Part shown: positions 34,740-46,396 of the stretch, one piece after another
Layout: each line of letters begins with the position of its first letter
Numbering within the stretch: position 1 is the first letter of the stretch
From: Symsagittifera roscoffensis
Taxonomy: Eukaryota > Xenacoelomorpha > Acoela > Convolutidae
NCBI RefSeq assembly: GCF_963678635.1
Contig: NC_087062.1
Coordinates: 68,311,415-68,371,414, forward strand
DNA: 60,000 nucleotides
Reading direction: 5' to 3'
Position numbers and translations under genes: made by a program
The notes under the pieces: generated by a model
What the model saw: only the letters and a program-made list of their open reading frames with translations
What the model was told of the DNA's origin: nothing
Database searches by the model: none

Positions 34740-35147
34740 CAGGGGAGGATTTTTTTTTTGGGGGGGGGGGAGGTTTGACGTTTTTTCTTAAGGGATTCGA
34801 CACCCTGCCGACCCAAAAGATCCCTTGAACTATTTTGAGATATCCATTTCTGGTCGTACCCTAAAATTGTTTCTAAAAGCCCCTTCGGCGCCAAAATATA
34901 CTAATTTTGAAAGGAGAGCGCGCGTGGAAAAAAAAACCGTTTTTTTTAATCAAAATTATTTTCCAACCGTTTTTTCAAAATTTTGCCTGTCGTGCAGTAG
35001 ATTTGGCGAGAGCAGGGTCTTTGGAGTGCGTTGGGAGAGCTCGGAAAATCAATTTTGTCGAACAAAACAAAAAAACGGTCGACAATATTTTCGAAATTTT
35101 TTTTAAAATCCGCCTCCCCCCACGAGAATTTCCTAAATCCGCCCTTG
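34740..35147 (+). mobile_element. hAT-like MITE, full length (unit 2)
   Basis: Duplicate of 25127-25534, with the same AGTACTAA/AGTATTAA flanks and a few substitutions and poly-T/G length changes. Confidence 0.85.
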
Positions 35148-35214
35148 AGTATTAAAGACAAATCTGGCCATCTCTATCAAATGTCTAAAAGCGTACCCGC
35201 ATCCAGTTTCAAGC

Positions 35215-36100
35215 GTTAATAATTGATTATATTATGAGTTTAATACAGTCCAAAATTGAGAAAAAATTGCTTTTATTCAATAATTATTGATTAAAATCTC
35301 TTTTTTTGAATTACATTATAATTAATTAGAATACATTTTAATCACTAGTAATCAAATTTTAATTCATCTAGTTTTCGTTACAATTATAATCAATAAGGAT
35401 AATTATAATTGGATATTTTTATCCCAGTAGAAGTGATTTGCACAAAAAATCAATCATGATCGATTACAAGCCATTTGTTAGCCCATTTTGTCTTCGACCT
35501 TGCATCTGAATTGCTCTTATATAAACCTTTTCGTAGAAGTTGCTCTTTATCAGAAAAAAAAGAGAAAACAGTCTGACTTTTTTTAATTAACTCAAATTTA
35601 AAACTTGTTTTTTTTCTTTGTTTTTTCTCCATAAGAACTGTTTCTTGATATACAATTTCAATTTCTTCAAGCCGAAAAGTTTCAACCCATTGCTTCAGTT
35701 TCATGTTTTAATCGGAAAAATTGTTTTTCATCTATCACGGGAATTTTCCAACTAATTTAAAAGGATCTATTTGAAACTTCAGTTTCCTGATAAAACTTTG
35801 TGATCAGATGAGGCATATTTTGGCAAGACTTCTCATTTTTGAAGATTTTGTTGTTGGCAAAAAATTCAAAAACCCATATGATACAATTAATTTATTTTTT
35901 CATATCGTGTGAACAATTTTTGGCGAAATAAGATTTTATAATCGATTATAAAAATATTGAAATAAAATTGCTTTACGATAGCCTATTTAAATATGTAAAC
36001 TGAATTAGAAAATATAAAATTGATTTCTCTTTAGAAATGAAAATCATTTTTTTTTGCATAAATAGACCATCGCAGTGTAGTACAAATAATCACAATTTCA
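35215..36100. repeat. AT-rich dispersed repeat, copy 3 (unit 2)
   Basis: Counterpart of 25605-26480 in duplication unit 2, homologous to 1-510. Confidence 0.65.
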
Positions 36101-36189
36101 ACAAATGCTATTTAAACTAATTCCTACTCCTCCTTTTGTTTTGAAGCTTGAGCAAATTTGAATACTCAAGAAAGTCTCCATCAGAGCTA

Positions 36190-36200
36190 CAGAGAGCGAA

Positions 36201-36231
<31 letters not shown>

Positions 36232-36236
36232 GAGAT
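36190..36236. repeat. GA microsatellite (unit 2)
   Basis: Counterpart of 26579-26615, about 8 bp longer. Confidence 0.9.
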
Positions 36237-38063
36237 TGTCATTAAAGATTTTTTACCGAAAACTTTTGCAGTTAAGAGATTCCCTTTCAAATTGTGCAGC
36301 AAAAATAAGGTTTCCCGCGGTAATGAGAAGTAAAATTATGCAAAATTTTTCCAAACATCAATTTCACTATCAATATTCTGGTCTCAATTTTGTTAAGCAA
36401 ATAATATATTACTAAAAAACTCAAAATTTCAAAATTGATTTATGTTGCAAAAAAAACATTTATTAGTTATTCTCATGGCTTATTTTCAAGCAAGCTAAAA
36501 ATCGAAACGAAAACTCAATTAAAAAGAATTCTGCAACATTTTTCCACTATTTCTCTATTTTTTGATAGCCTAAAAAACCTAGTCTGAATAAAATCTGTAA
36601 GAAAAAGTTATACAAAAAAAAATCAATAAAAATTGATTCAAATCATTTTTTTGTTTCTAAAATCCGTAGGAAAATGAAACCAAAAAAAGAGAAAACAAAG
36701 CATTTAAATCGATTTAGAATCGATTGCAATTCATTTTTAATCTACATTTTTGTATCAAACTTCATCAATTTCATGATTTATCTGCTATATTTTTAATGTA
36801 TCTGCTATATTTTTTGTATAAAATCGATTACAATCCATTTTTGTCATTAGCGGTAGCCTGTTGTTGTGCAATTAGCACTGAATGCTTCGACCACATTCAT
36901 TAGAAACTTCATTTTTTCATTTGTGTAGTTTCCTGCACCTGGTGAGATGAGAGGAGTAAAAGAACTGGTAGACTAAAGCCTTTAACTAAAGCCTTAGAAC
37001 CGTTAACTAAAGCCTTCAAATTTAGTTTTTCTGGTGTAAAACTAATTATTTTTCTTACTTAACTGAACTTTTGTTATTATAAAATTTACAGGTTTGCTTT
37101 ACTCGTTTTCTTTGCTCACTCAAAATGAGATTTAGACTAATTATTCAAATCGAGTTTTCTTAACACATTTTGGGATAACTTTTTAGAAGATTTTCATCTG
37201 GCTAAACCATGGCTCAAAAGTCTTTAAAATGATATATTACTCACTCAGATGATTGTTTTTGGTACCTAAATTTTTATGGAAAACAGAAAAAAAAACTCAA
37301 ACAATCCCGAAGACCCAGCTTCCCATTTTCAGTAGTTTGAACAATTAAAGCTAATATTTTTACTTCTTAGAAAAAACTTATTCAAGTTCTTAAAAAATTC
37401 AACAAAGTCCATTAGAACAGTGTCTCAAGGTCAAAAGAGCTCTTTATTTTTCCATCTCTGGTTAAAGCACAGTAGAAATAAACGCGAGCTACTAGAAAAA
37501 AACATTTGGACCATTTGAATAATTGTGACGGTATTGATTTTAATGGAATTACATGCTTCTCAGAGACGCGATGGCATGATATAATCAACGGCGGGGAGTC
37601 AATGACAATCAATAGTCAATAAAATTAGTCTGGTCGACGCTGGGCATTTGTATGTGGGTGGATAGGTGTCTTTTTGAAAGGGATACATGAGCTGAAAATT
37701 TAAATTGTGCACAACAAGCAGAAATTGTATTTGGCAGAACATTTACACAACCGAAAATTTGATTGTAAACTTCAAAACTGCTGTTGCAAAAATTTTTATC
37801 AAACATTAAAATTTTTGTTCTTCCTTTTTTGATAATTAACTAACACTCAAACAATAGTTTTTATTTAGAAATCAATGAAATAAACAATGAAAAGCGAGAC
37901 TTCGAAAAAAATGTCAGTAAGTTTTGCAAGTAGTCTTTGATTCAATTTCTGGAAAAACAAAACCTATAACTTCAGCCTGACATCTTCTTACAAGGACCAT
38001 GCTAAATCCTAGTTTCTTCTGCACACCGAGTAGTTCCTCTTCCGAGTAGTTCCTCTTCTCAGA

Positions 38064-38335
38064 AAAAATACCAGACGGTGATCGTCTCAAGGGAAGGGGA
38101 AAAGAACATCAAAGACAATCTAGACCTGGAACACTATCTGTTTCTCGCTCTAGGCCTACACACCCATTATAACAAGTTTGCAGCCAGAATTGAAATGATT
38201 AGCAGACATAAAACACCGAAAAATTCTTTTGATTATTCAGATGTAAATATATCTACATGTCAAACATGCGGATGTGCAAAACTGCAAAAATGCGGATGTG
38301 AAAAAAATTGCGTTTTTAAAATTTCTCAGCTTTGA
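38064..38335 (+). CDS. Candidate Cys-rich terminal exon (unit 2)
   Basis: Duplicate of 28441-28712. The frame and the six-Cys C-terminal cluster are unchanged, with a CGAG to CCAG change near the presumed acceptor side. The same caveats apply: no ATG, no recognised family. Confidence 0.25.
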
Positions 38336-39597
38336 CTGTTAAATTTTATTCACATAATTATCAAAAAGGAGCAAAGAAATTAGTCACAAAACAATTTCTT
38401 CAACTCGATATTTTTAAAAATACCGGTCGTACTACATCAACATCCATGTTACTTTCAGTGACTTCTGAGACCTACTTTATCTAATTACGATCTCCCAGAC
38501 AAGGTCCTTTTAAGTTGATTATCTCTTTTAAAAAATTTTTCGATTATTGTGGACCTATACTGGAAGCAATTTTTTAGGATGGTTATGATTATCAAAATGA
38601 AAAACCCTTTCAGATGAAAAACTCATTCAATTAAAATAGGAGGAAACCTAGAAACTAAAAAATCGAAGCTGATCGCAAGGTAATTTTCTGGCAAACTAAT
38701 CGATCTAAAAAGAGATCACATTATAGCACTTTCAATCCGAAATTAGTTTCAAAAACTATCTCATCAATGATCACTCTGCGTCTATTGAAAATTGCCTAAT
38801 TATGTCGGATCAAATTGGCGATCAGGATATAATTGGAACATAAACTAGGCTACTGGCAAGCACTGAATGTTCCGACTGCGTTGCACTTCTAGGGAGTAAT
38901 TTAAAATAACGCCTCCTTATTTTGTATGGCATGTTTATGTATGCCTAGATCAATCCATGAATAATTAAAAACTCAAACTATGAGAGTTATCATCTTTGAA
39001 AATTTTTGCCAAAACTTAAATGTTTGTTACTTTCTTTATACCATTTGTGAAAGACAGCTTCAATACAATTCAGGTCGTATTTTATGCATTGTAAATGCAA
39101 GACCGTCCAACCTTTGGTGCTTCGAGTAAACCAAGGTCTCTGCCACTTGTGTTCGGTTTCAAACACAAACCAAAATTTTTCATATATTCGGAATGTTTTG
39201 CATCGCGGCCGGACATTTTTGCCAAAGACAATTCAGCCGATACAAAATTCAGACAATTCCAGCAAAAGATGCAGAGAGTTCAGCCAGAGATAATTCAACC
39301 AATAACACTGAGCGCCACAGTCGCGCCAATATGTTGCGAGCATGCCAACAGTGTGTAGGACTCCAACTGAAATTAAGAGCCGGTTATAGCCGCGAAGCTG
39401 CCATGCGTGAATAGCGCGCCCAGCGGCGACCTTACACTGAGAAGTAACTCCAATTCCGACTTTTTCTTCTCTAGTATTTTGAAAAAAAATAGCTGAATTG
39501 TCTGAACTCCAAATTGACTGAATTTTTTTTTGCCAATTTTTTCTGTGCGCCATATTGCACACAGCAAATTTTTAAATTGATCAAAAAGCGTTCCTCA

Positions 39598-39858
39598 TTC
39601 CATTTTGGAACGATTTCTAATACAGATTGAATCGCCTAACTATCCCAAATGTTCAACCGTTAAACCCCCAAAATTTTGCGAAAAATGATCACAGGTGAAA
39701 ATTTTGTTTCACAATTGAGCTGAGGATAACAATTTTTTTTGAGTGATATTTTAAAAATTCGTCAAGTATTGCTTGTTAAAAATTCTATTTAAAGAATCTG
39801 GTAGTTAAGTTTGTCGGGAGAAAAAAGACCACCCGAGAACAAATATTTCAAGGTATTT
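39598..39858 (-). mobile_element. HINE-like element, partial (unit 2)
   Basis: Duplicate of 29975-30235. Confidence 0.65.
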
Positions 39859-39891
39859 CGAAAAAACTTATATCTCAAAATAGTACAAATG

Positions 39892-39974
39892 GGGGACTCT
39901 TTGGATCGGCAGGGATTCGAATCCCTGAGAGGAGCGTCCGTTGCCTCCCCCCCACCCCTAAATCTACCCCTGGT
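39892..39974 (-). mobile_element. hAT-like MITE end fragment (unit 2)
   Basis: Duplicate of 30270-30352. Confidence 0.6.
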
Positions 39975-40023
39975 CTTTTCGGTTATGCCCCCCATAATTG
40001 ATAAAAAGTCGAAATCAACATTT

Positions 40024-40086
40024 GTTGTAAAATTGGATCAGTATTACCAAGAAATGCTGGCTTAGATTAAATAATCAATATGGCGC
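40024..40086 (+). repeat. 63-bp dispersed motif, copy 2
   Basis: Duplicate of 30402-30464. Confidence 0.65.
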
Positions 40087-40651
40087 ACGACTAAACGAAG
40101 CACAATCATCTAACTTAGCCTCAAATAGGTCCTTTTCCCTGTTTTTTTGTCTTTTTCTTCAAATAAGTTTCACAAACATCAGTCCAAATGCGCTCTGAGT
40201 TGCCGTCTTTTGATGTTTTCTGAGTTTATTGAAGGCTCTAGATATCAACTTTGTGTTTTGTAAGAATGTCGATCCCAGTTTGGAAAAAAAAATAAATTTC
40301 ACAGTTTTTATTTAGGGGTGAGGTTAAAACCGAAAAGATCCATATTTCGTCACTTTATTCAAAAGTAGGAACAATAATCAACAATCAAAGCATAGCTTCT
40401 ATCCTTGATGTTGTATTGCTATTTTGGGGAAAAAAATTAGTTGGTAATTAGTTTTTTTTCTAGCTTTTGGTGTCTATTTCAGTTTTTGTAATAGTTTTGG
40501 TGCCATTTCTGTTGCCACTCATTTCACTCTTTAGTTCACGCGTCATACATTTTAGGGGCCAAACCTATCCATTTACAGCACTGGATTTGCACTCATTGAT
40601 GACCATTTTAAATATTGCTAACTCGACGTGACATGATTTTTTCTAGAGGGG

Positions 40652-40982
40652 AGGGGTCGCAATTAAACAAAAATGAAAAAGTTCGGGGAAACTTTTTAGT
40701 TCGGCCAAAACGATTTTCCCGCGAGCGCTCCTAGAAAAGTAAAAAAGAACCAATTTTGTAGATTTTCTGGAAAATATTTTGTAAATTTTCAGAAAAAAAA
40801 AACCGGTCAGTAAAGCCGTTTTTGGGCACTTTTTGGAAAATTATGACCAACAAATTGCGTTCTCCCCTTTAAAGTTACTTTATAGTGGCGCCAAAGACGC
40901 CTTTAGAAAAATTCTAGGGTTGGTCGGCCGAAAATGGATATCATAGAAGAATATCAAAAGACCCTTTGGTTGGTGAGGGGGT
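40652..40982 (-). mobile_element. Diverged hAT-like MITE (unit 2)
   Basis: Duplicate of 31030-31360. Confidence 0.65.
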
Positions 40983-41017
40983 CGCACCACTCTTGAGTTT
41001 CTGGCACATGAACCCTG

Positions 41018-41322
41018 AGTAGTATATGTGTGAGGGAGAGTGGGGGGGGGTGTGGTTGGTGACCCCCATGTATTAAGATAGGGAATAGAGCATCCGGTCA
41101 CTAACCTATGTATTAAGATAGGGAATAGATTTCCCTATGTATTAAGATAGGGAAGAGGTTTCCTATGTATTAAGATGGTAAGGTTTCAGATGGTAAGGAA
41201 AAATTTTTGGCGCCCGGCCTTACCATGTTTTAAGATTCTCTACAGCAATCCGATAGGTTATGGGGGTCACCAACCACCCCCCCCCCCCCCCCCTCCCCAC
41301 TCTCCCCCACACATATACTACT
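41018..41322. mobile_element. Fold-back MITE (unit 2)
   Basis: Duplicate of 31396-31702, two bases shorter in the C-run, with the same ACCCTG flanks. Confidence 0.8.
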
Positions 41323-41473
41323 ACCCTGGTTACCGATTTCTCAATGAATCGATCTGAAGATGTTTCTTAATTTCGAATCTGTTCACTTAATTAGACGATC
41401 TTCCTATATACAGTATACGAATTGTTTTTTACGTTCTTCCTGCGACACTGTGAAACTTGCTTATTTCGGTCGT

Positions 41474-41760
41474 GGACCGTGATCTCACACGGCAGTTGAA
41501 CAGCATGGTTGATTCGACTACTGCTCGTACTATCAGATCTGGAATGTGTTATGATAAACTCGATATCCTCAACCACTTCTGTACCTTGCTCCAGCTGCAG
41601 TTACCCCGCTTATTCATCTCACAGCGGTCTTCATAGTTGTTTTTTCTCGTGCTTAACGTCCGAATACTTTGGGCACTAACTGATGCAAAGGTAATAATGT
41701 CTTCGCCATCATGCTTGCTTTTCACTTCGAAGTACATCATTGGTTCCTTCATGGGTCTCC
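41474..41760 (-). pseudogene. Decayed coding sequence at the duplication's right edge
   Basis: Less AT-rich than its surroundings. Two minus-strand frames overlap at 41549-41576 and read on from one another after a frameshift. The first (from 41752) contains a KHDGEDIITFASVSAQS segment and a CEMNKRGNCSW segment; the second continues EQGTEVVEDIEFIITHSRSD. The second frame runs across the duplication breakpoint at 41473. The composition is coding-like, but I recognise no family. Confidence 0.35.
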
Positions 41761-41894
41761 TTGTTGGTTTCGAGTTCTTTTGTTATCCCACGAGCGGGGA
41801 GTGATCATCTATTAAATAATTATTTTTGAACGACCTTCGTGGATTATCTTTGATTCTCCTTTTTGATTTTGAGTCCCCTTTTCACTTCAGGCCG

Positions 41895-43172
41895 TTCTTA
41901 CACCTTTCTTGTGAGTTGCAGTTTTCCGGGGTTTCTTATTTCCTCTAATCGCTTTTGAGTGACAACAAATCTAGAGGCCCATAGGCGATGACATACATCC
42001 TTATTTTGCCCTTCCACGAGCCTTTACTGGGGTATTCCTTCGTTTTGTAGCGGATTGTTTGTGCAGCTTCTCTGGCCCACCTACTTTTTCCAGCTTGGGG
42101 CGAGTTTGTTGCAAAATTGTATGAGAATTACTGAGAAATGCACGCTTAGGCTAGGAAATCAATATGGCGTATTTTCGGAACGGTATTTCTCTCCAAAGCT
42201 TGGGGTGAAGAATTTTAGCTAGTTGAACCAAAAACTCGATCCTTGTTAAATTTCTCCGAATCCTGGGTGACAAGCTTGAGTGCCAAGTAACTACTGAGTT
42301 TTTTGGGGCTTGATTATTTTGTCCTCGATTGAGCTGTTATCTTCTACTCGAAAGTTCCTCAAGGTCTGTTAGAATGTCTCTCTTGAAATCCTTTAAAATG
42401 TCTCACCACCCATCCTGTTTTTGTCTTTTACCCTTCCAGAAATGTTTGCTCGATGCCATCCGGTCCAGGTTTGTTTTGGGAAAACCTTCGCTCACCTAGC
42501 TGGGATACTTTTTGCTGAAAATCTTTTGCTTCCTCTATCTTCGTATCCAGCTATGGTATCTTGTTTTTCCTCGTTTTTGGTGAGCCTACATTGGCTTCAG
42601 CGCCTGAGCTCAATTTCATTGCTTCAGTTCAACCATCGGAACTTCAAGCTTGGATCTCTATGCATTCCCCGAGTTTCCTGCTGTATCAGAGTCCCAGTGT
42701 ATCAATTTGTCCCAATTCATAGTTCTGCATCTGTTTTTTGGATTGCTGTGAAGTTTTTTTTCATGAGGTAGCATAAGAGTCCTTTTGCTCGGTTGTCACT
42801 CAAATCGCTGGCGGTTATCGTACTGACCTTTTTACCCTCCTCCTTCATTTTTGCTATGTGAACAGAATAGCCTTCTGCCTCGTCCAGGTTCCTGATGCCG
42901 GTTTTTTTAAATGTTCCTCTGTTTTTCTGCTAGAAAAACAAACAGCTGAACCAGGTTAGCTGAGGAGCGCTGTACCACTCTATCCGGTCTGTTCTTGAAA
43001 TTTTGATCATTCCCATCCCAACTGGCCTTCAACCTAATCTATGCACCTAGCTTTGGTGTCCCCGACATCGAAGGTTAAGTCTTCGACATTTACCAGGAGA
43101 TTACTTGACATCATCTTGTCTTCCAGCTCTTCTATGACTTCCGGTTGCTTACGGAAATTTACACCTTTCACG
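41895..43172 (-). pseudogene. 1.28-kb tandem unit A, decayed coding sequence
   Basis: First copy of a direct repeat (offset 1278; CACCTTTCTTGTGAGTTGCA at 41901 and 43179). Composition is GC-richer than the flanks. On the minus strand short open stretches look like protein: PEVIEELEDKMMSSNLLVNV near the right end, and further on RNLDEAEGYSVHIAKMKEEG and KKVSTITASDLSDNRAKGLL. Stops and frameshifts separate them. An Arg/Glu-rich, helix-prone character is visible but no domain is recognised. The plus-strand frame 42421-42771 is probably its antisense shadow. Confidence 0.4.
42108..42169 (+). repeat. 63-bp dispersed motif, copy 3
   Basis: GTTGCAAAATTG, then ACTGAGAAATG and AAATCAATATGGCG, inside tandem unit A; related to 30402-30464. 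Confidence 0.6.
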
Positions 43173-44467
43173 TTTTTACACCTTTCTTGTGAGTTGCAGT
43201 TTTCCGGGGTTTCTTATTTCCTCTAATCGCTTTTGAGTGACAACAAATCTAGAGGACCATATGCGATGACATACATCCTTATTTTGCCCTTCCACGAGCC
43301 TTTACTGGGGCATTCCTTCGTTTTGTAGCGGATTTTTTGTGCAGCTTATCTGGCCAACCTACTTTTTCCAGTTTGGGGCGAAATTGTTGCAAAATTGTAT
43401 CAAAATTACTGAGAAATAAAGGCTTAGGCTAGGAAAGCAATATGGCGTATTTTCGGAACGGTTTTTCTCTCCAAAGCTACTTCTCTCCAAAGCTAGTTTC
43501 TCTCCAAAGGGTGAAGAATTTTAGCTAGTTGAACCAAAAACTCGACCCGTGTTAAATTTCTCCGAATCCTGGGTGACAAGCTTGGGTGCCAAGTAACTAC
43601 TGAGTTTTTTGGGGCTTGATTATTTTGTCCTCGATTGAGCTGTTATCTTCTACTCGAAAGTTCCTCAAGGTATGTTAGAGTGTCTCTCTTGAAATCCTTT
43701 AAAATGTCTCACCACCCATCCTGTTTTTGTCTTTTACCCTTCCAGAAATGTTTGCTCGATGCCATCCGGTCCAGGTTTGTTTTGAGAAAACCTTCCCTCA
43801 CCTAGCTGGGATAATTTTTGCTGAAAATCTTTTGCTTCCTCTATCTTCGTATCCAGCTATGGTATCTTGTTTTTCCTCGTTTTTGGTGAGCCTACATTGG
43901 CTTCAGCGCCTGAGCTCAATTTCATTGCTTCAGTTCAACCATCGGAACTTCAAGCTTGGATCTCTATGCATTCCCCGAGTTTCCTGCTGTATCAGAGTCC
44001 CAGTGTATCAATTTGTCCCAATTCATAGTTCTGCATCTGTTTTTTTTTGGATTGCTGTGAAGTTTTTTTTTCATGAGGTAGAATAAGAGCCCCTTTGCTC
44101 GGTTGTCACTCAAACCGCTGGCGGTTATCGTACTGACCTTTTTACCTTCCTTCTTCATTTTTGCTATGTGAACAGAATAGCCTTCTGCCTCGTCCAGATT
44201 CCTGATGCCGGTTTTTTTAATGTTCCTCCGTTTTTCTGCTAGAAAAAAAACAGCTGAACCAGGTTAGCTGAGGAGCGCTGTGCCACTCTATCAGGTCTGT
44301 TCTTGAAATTTTGATCATTCCCATTCCCAACTGGCCTTCAACCTAATCTATGCACCCAGCTTTGGTGTCCCCGACATCGAAGATTAAGTCTTCGACATTT
44401 ACCAGGAGATTACTTGACACCATCTTGTCTTCCAGCTCTTCTATGACTTCCGGTTGCTTACGGAAAC
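43173..44467 (-). pseudogene. 1.28-kb tandem unit B, decayed coding sequence
   Basis: Second copy of the direct repeat. It differs from unit A by scattered substitutions, small indels, and a local triplication of TTCTCTCCAAAG at about 43463-43507. Minus-strand stretches match those of unit A (RNLDEAEGYSVHIAKMKKEG, ASGLSDNRAKGLL). The 63-bp motif recurs at 43385-43447. Confidence 0.4.
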
Positions 44468-44640
44468 TTGGGAAAAAAGACCAAATTAAGAGTTTATTTG
44501 GCCAATGATTTTTTAAATCTATTTCAGTTTTTTCCGATAAATATTCAAGCTCAACTTCTTTCTTAAGAAATTGTCATCAGATATCTAATCAAAGTTTGGT
44601 TTACAGAAAGCGGTTCAGTTATTATTTAAGATTTATTAAA
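44468..44640. other. Spacer
   Basis: AT-rich sequence with AATAAA on the minus strand at 44637-44632, just beyond the stop codon of the next feature. Confidence 0.4.
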
Positions 44641-44642
44641 AA

Positions 44643-45047
44643 TTAAGCGGTCTTCGGTGACTTTTCACCCGGAATAAGGGCATATCCTGGGACTTTGGAA
44701 AACGGCTGAATTCTTGAAAAACCCAGTTTATTAAACTGCACTAGCTTGAACTGATCGGAGCTTCCACGAAGTTTCCTTCGTTTTTCCATCTCATCCCGTT
44801 TGACACGTGTGTGTGAGTGTGGTGTGTGTGTGTGTGGGGGGGGGGGGGGGTGAAGGATGTGTGTGTGTGTGTGGGTGGGGGGGGGGGGGGGCTCTGGAAT
44901 GATGTTTGCTTGTTGCAATGGAGTGTGATGGAAGGTGCGGAAGGGGGATTGTGGACATGGAAGTTGGGGAAACGAGGTACTCGTTGATGAACAAATTCGT
45001 TCGGGTTTTGGTTTTGCTGAACGCACTGCAAAAAGTAAATATTTCAA
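44643..45047 (-). CDS. Minus-strand open frame with coding-like C-terminus
   Basis: 134-codon open frame. The middle is Pro/Thr/His repeats read from a GT/G microsatellite (44808-44892) and carries little information. The C-terminal ~50 residues look like real protein: KRDEMEKRRKLRGSSDQFKL, then VQFNKLGFSRIQPFSKVPGY. The TAA stop is followed within a few bases by AATAAA, as at the end of a transcript. It could be the last exon of a gene whose upstream exons lie to the right. No family is recognised; a relic is equally possible. Confidence 0.3.
   Translation of the reverse strand: MKYLLFAVRSAKPKPERICSSTSTSFPQLPCPQSPFRTFHHTPLQQANIIPEPPPPPTHTHTHILHPPPPPHTHTPHSHTRVKRDEMEKRRKLRGSSDQFKLVQFNKLGFSRIQPFSKVPGYALIPGEKSPKTA
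44808..44892. repeat. GT and G-run microsatellite
   Basis: Alternating GT tracts interspersed with G-runs of about 12-14 bases. Confidence 0.9.
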
Positions 45048-45049
45048 AA

Positions 45050-45268
45050 AAGTAATTTTGTGGATTATATGAAAATGTATTGTAATAAAAAATGGATCAT
45101 AATCAATTAAAATGGATTATAATGCATTTTAGAATATTGAAAAAAAATCGATCGAATTTCTTTAAAAATCCATTTTCATGATTAGATGCGTCATAAAAAT
45201 CAATTATATGGTTTAGATTTTTTGCCGATATAACCCATTATAATAAATTATTTTCCATGAAAGTCCAG
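45050..45268. repeat. GATTATAATC-rich AT sequence
   Basis: Multiple TGGATTATAATGCATTTT-like words resembling the AT-rich repeat at 1-780; the alignment is too weak to call a copy. Confidence 0.35.
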
Positions 45269-45566
45269 TGCGGGGGGATACACGAGTAATTGTTTAAAGA
45301 TAAAAGACTACTCATTAGCACAGAGGACTTCAGACACTTTGTTATGATTATTTTTATATATTTTAATTTCAATTTTTTCTAAGCATCAAGTTTTGAATGT
45401 GCAAGTGTTAGAACACTTTGTTATTTTGTTAGAAACAATATATTTTATAGTCTCTTTCTATTAGGGAACAGTTTCAAAAAACTATTTTGTATCTGAGTTA
45501 CAGACTAAATTTTATGAACAGCCTTTTGTCCAATTGTAGACTCAAATTACTTGTGTATGTTTTATT

Positions 45567-46396
45567 CCAATTATCCAAGAAAGTGAAGGAAACCTTGTGC
45601 TCGGGTGATTTCTTTTTCTGCAAACGTTTTACGACCCTACATCTAGTCTAGCAAATCTTGAGTAGTTCAAATGATAATGATTCTTTGAAATCAAATTTTC
45701 AAAGCCTTTTCAAACTGTGATACGCTTGCAAATTAAGGGGGTTTGAAAATGACCAATTAGGCAAATTTGAAATCATGTTATACGTTTTTTATACAAGTTT
45801 TGTACTAAGCGAAGCGTAAACGGCAAGTTAAAACGGCTGAAAAAACTTTAATTTGATTTGAAGCCAGAGTAACGGTCAAAGTAACAATTTAATACAATAG
45901 AAGGTATGACTTTGAGCTTGTCATTTTTGTTTTTTTTTTGTATAATTTTTTTTCGAAAATAAAAAAAAAACAGATTATTTGAACTTGAATAGTTTTTTTT
46001 TCTTTCGACCTCTGAACTAATTGTGTTTGATGGAAGCGATTTTATACCATCTGAAAATGTATTAATATCGTGGCCAAACTCGAAAAAAATCAGTTATGAC
46101 TATTATTTAGGTTACGGTGAGTTTGAAAATCTTATTTGCCAATTTGAGATAATTTACGCGAGTTTTGTCGCACGAATGATGGACGCCCGAGCAGCATTAT
46201 AAATGTTCCGAATTGAACTGAGACGCTACAGACATCACCCTGTACTTTTATTTGCTATTTGGCAGATAAAATGAAAAACAGTTTGAGAAACAATTTTTTT
46301 TGCAGAACATTTTTCAATTTTTCGAATTAAAATTTTTATTTGCCATGAACTGCCATCTAATTTTTCAGAACTTTGCCCTGATTCACGGGCAGTTTT
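45567..46396 (+). mobile_element. HINE-like element, long diverged subfamily
   Basis: The 5' part has AAGAAAGTGAAGGAAACCTT then GTGCTCGGGTGATTT. The middle has TTTGCCAATTTGAGATAATT, ACGCGAGTTTTG and CCTGTACTTTTATTTGCTAT. The 3' end has TTTGCCCTGATTCACGGGCA then GTTTTG. At about 830 bp it is longer than the main family. A related copy is split across 49480-50700. Confidence 0.55.

Larger units (their letters stand above)
32022..41473 (+). repeat. Tandem duplication, unit 2 (right end truncated)
   Basis: Directly follows unit 1 in the same orientation. Identity ends after CGGTCGT at 41473, corresponding to 31853 in unit 1; unit 2 therefore lacks the unit's last 168 bp. Compared with unit 1 it carries an extra MITE (32055-32449), a 32-bp segment (32945-32976) and a longer GA tract. 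Confidence 0.95.

Noticed and set aside
42421-42771. 116-codon plus-strand open frame (and its copy at 43727-44086)
   Set aside because: Present in both tandem units simply because of the duplication, and lies antisense to more protein-like minus-strand stretches; treated as a shadow.
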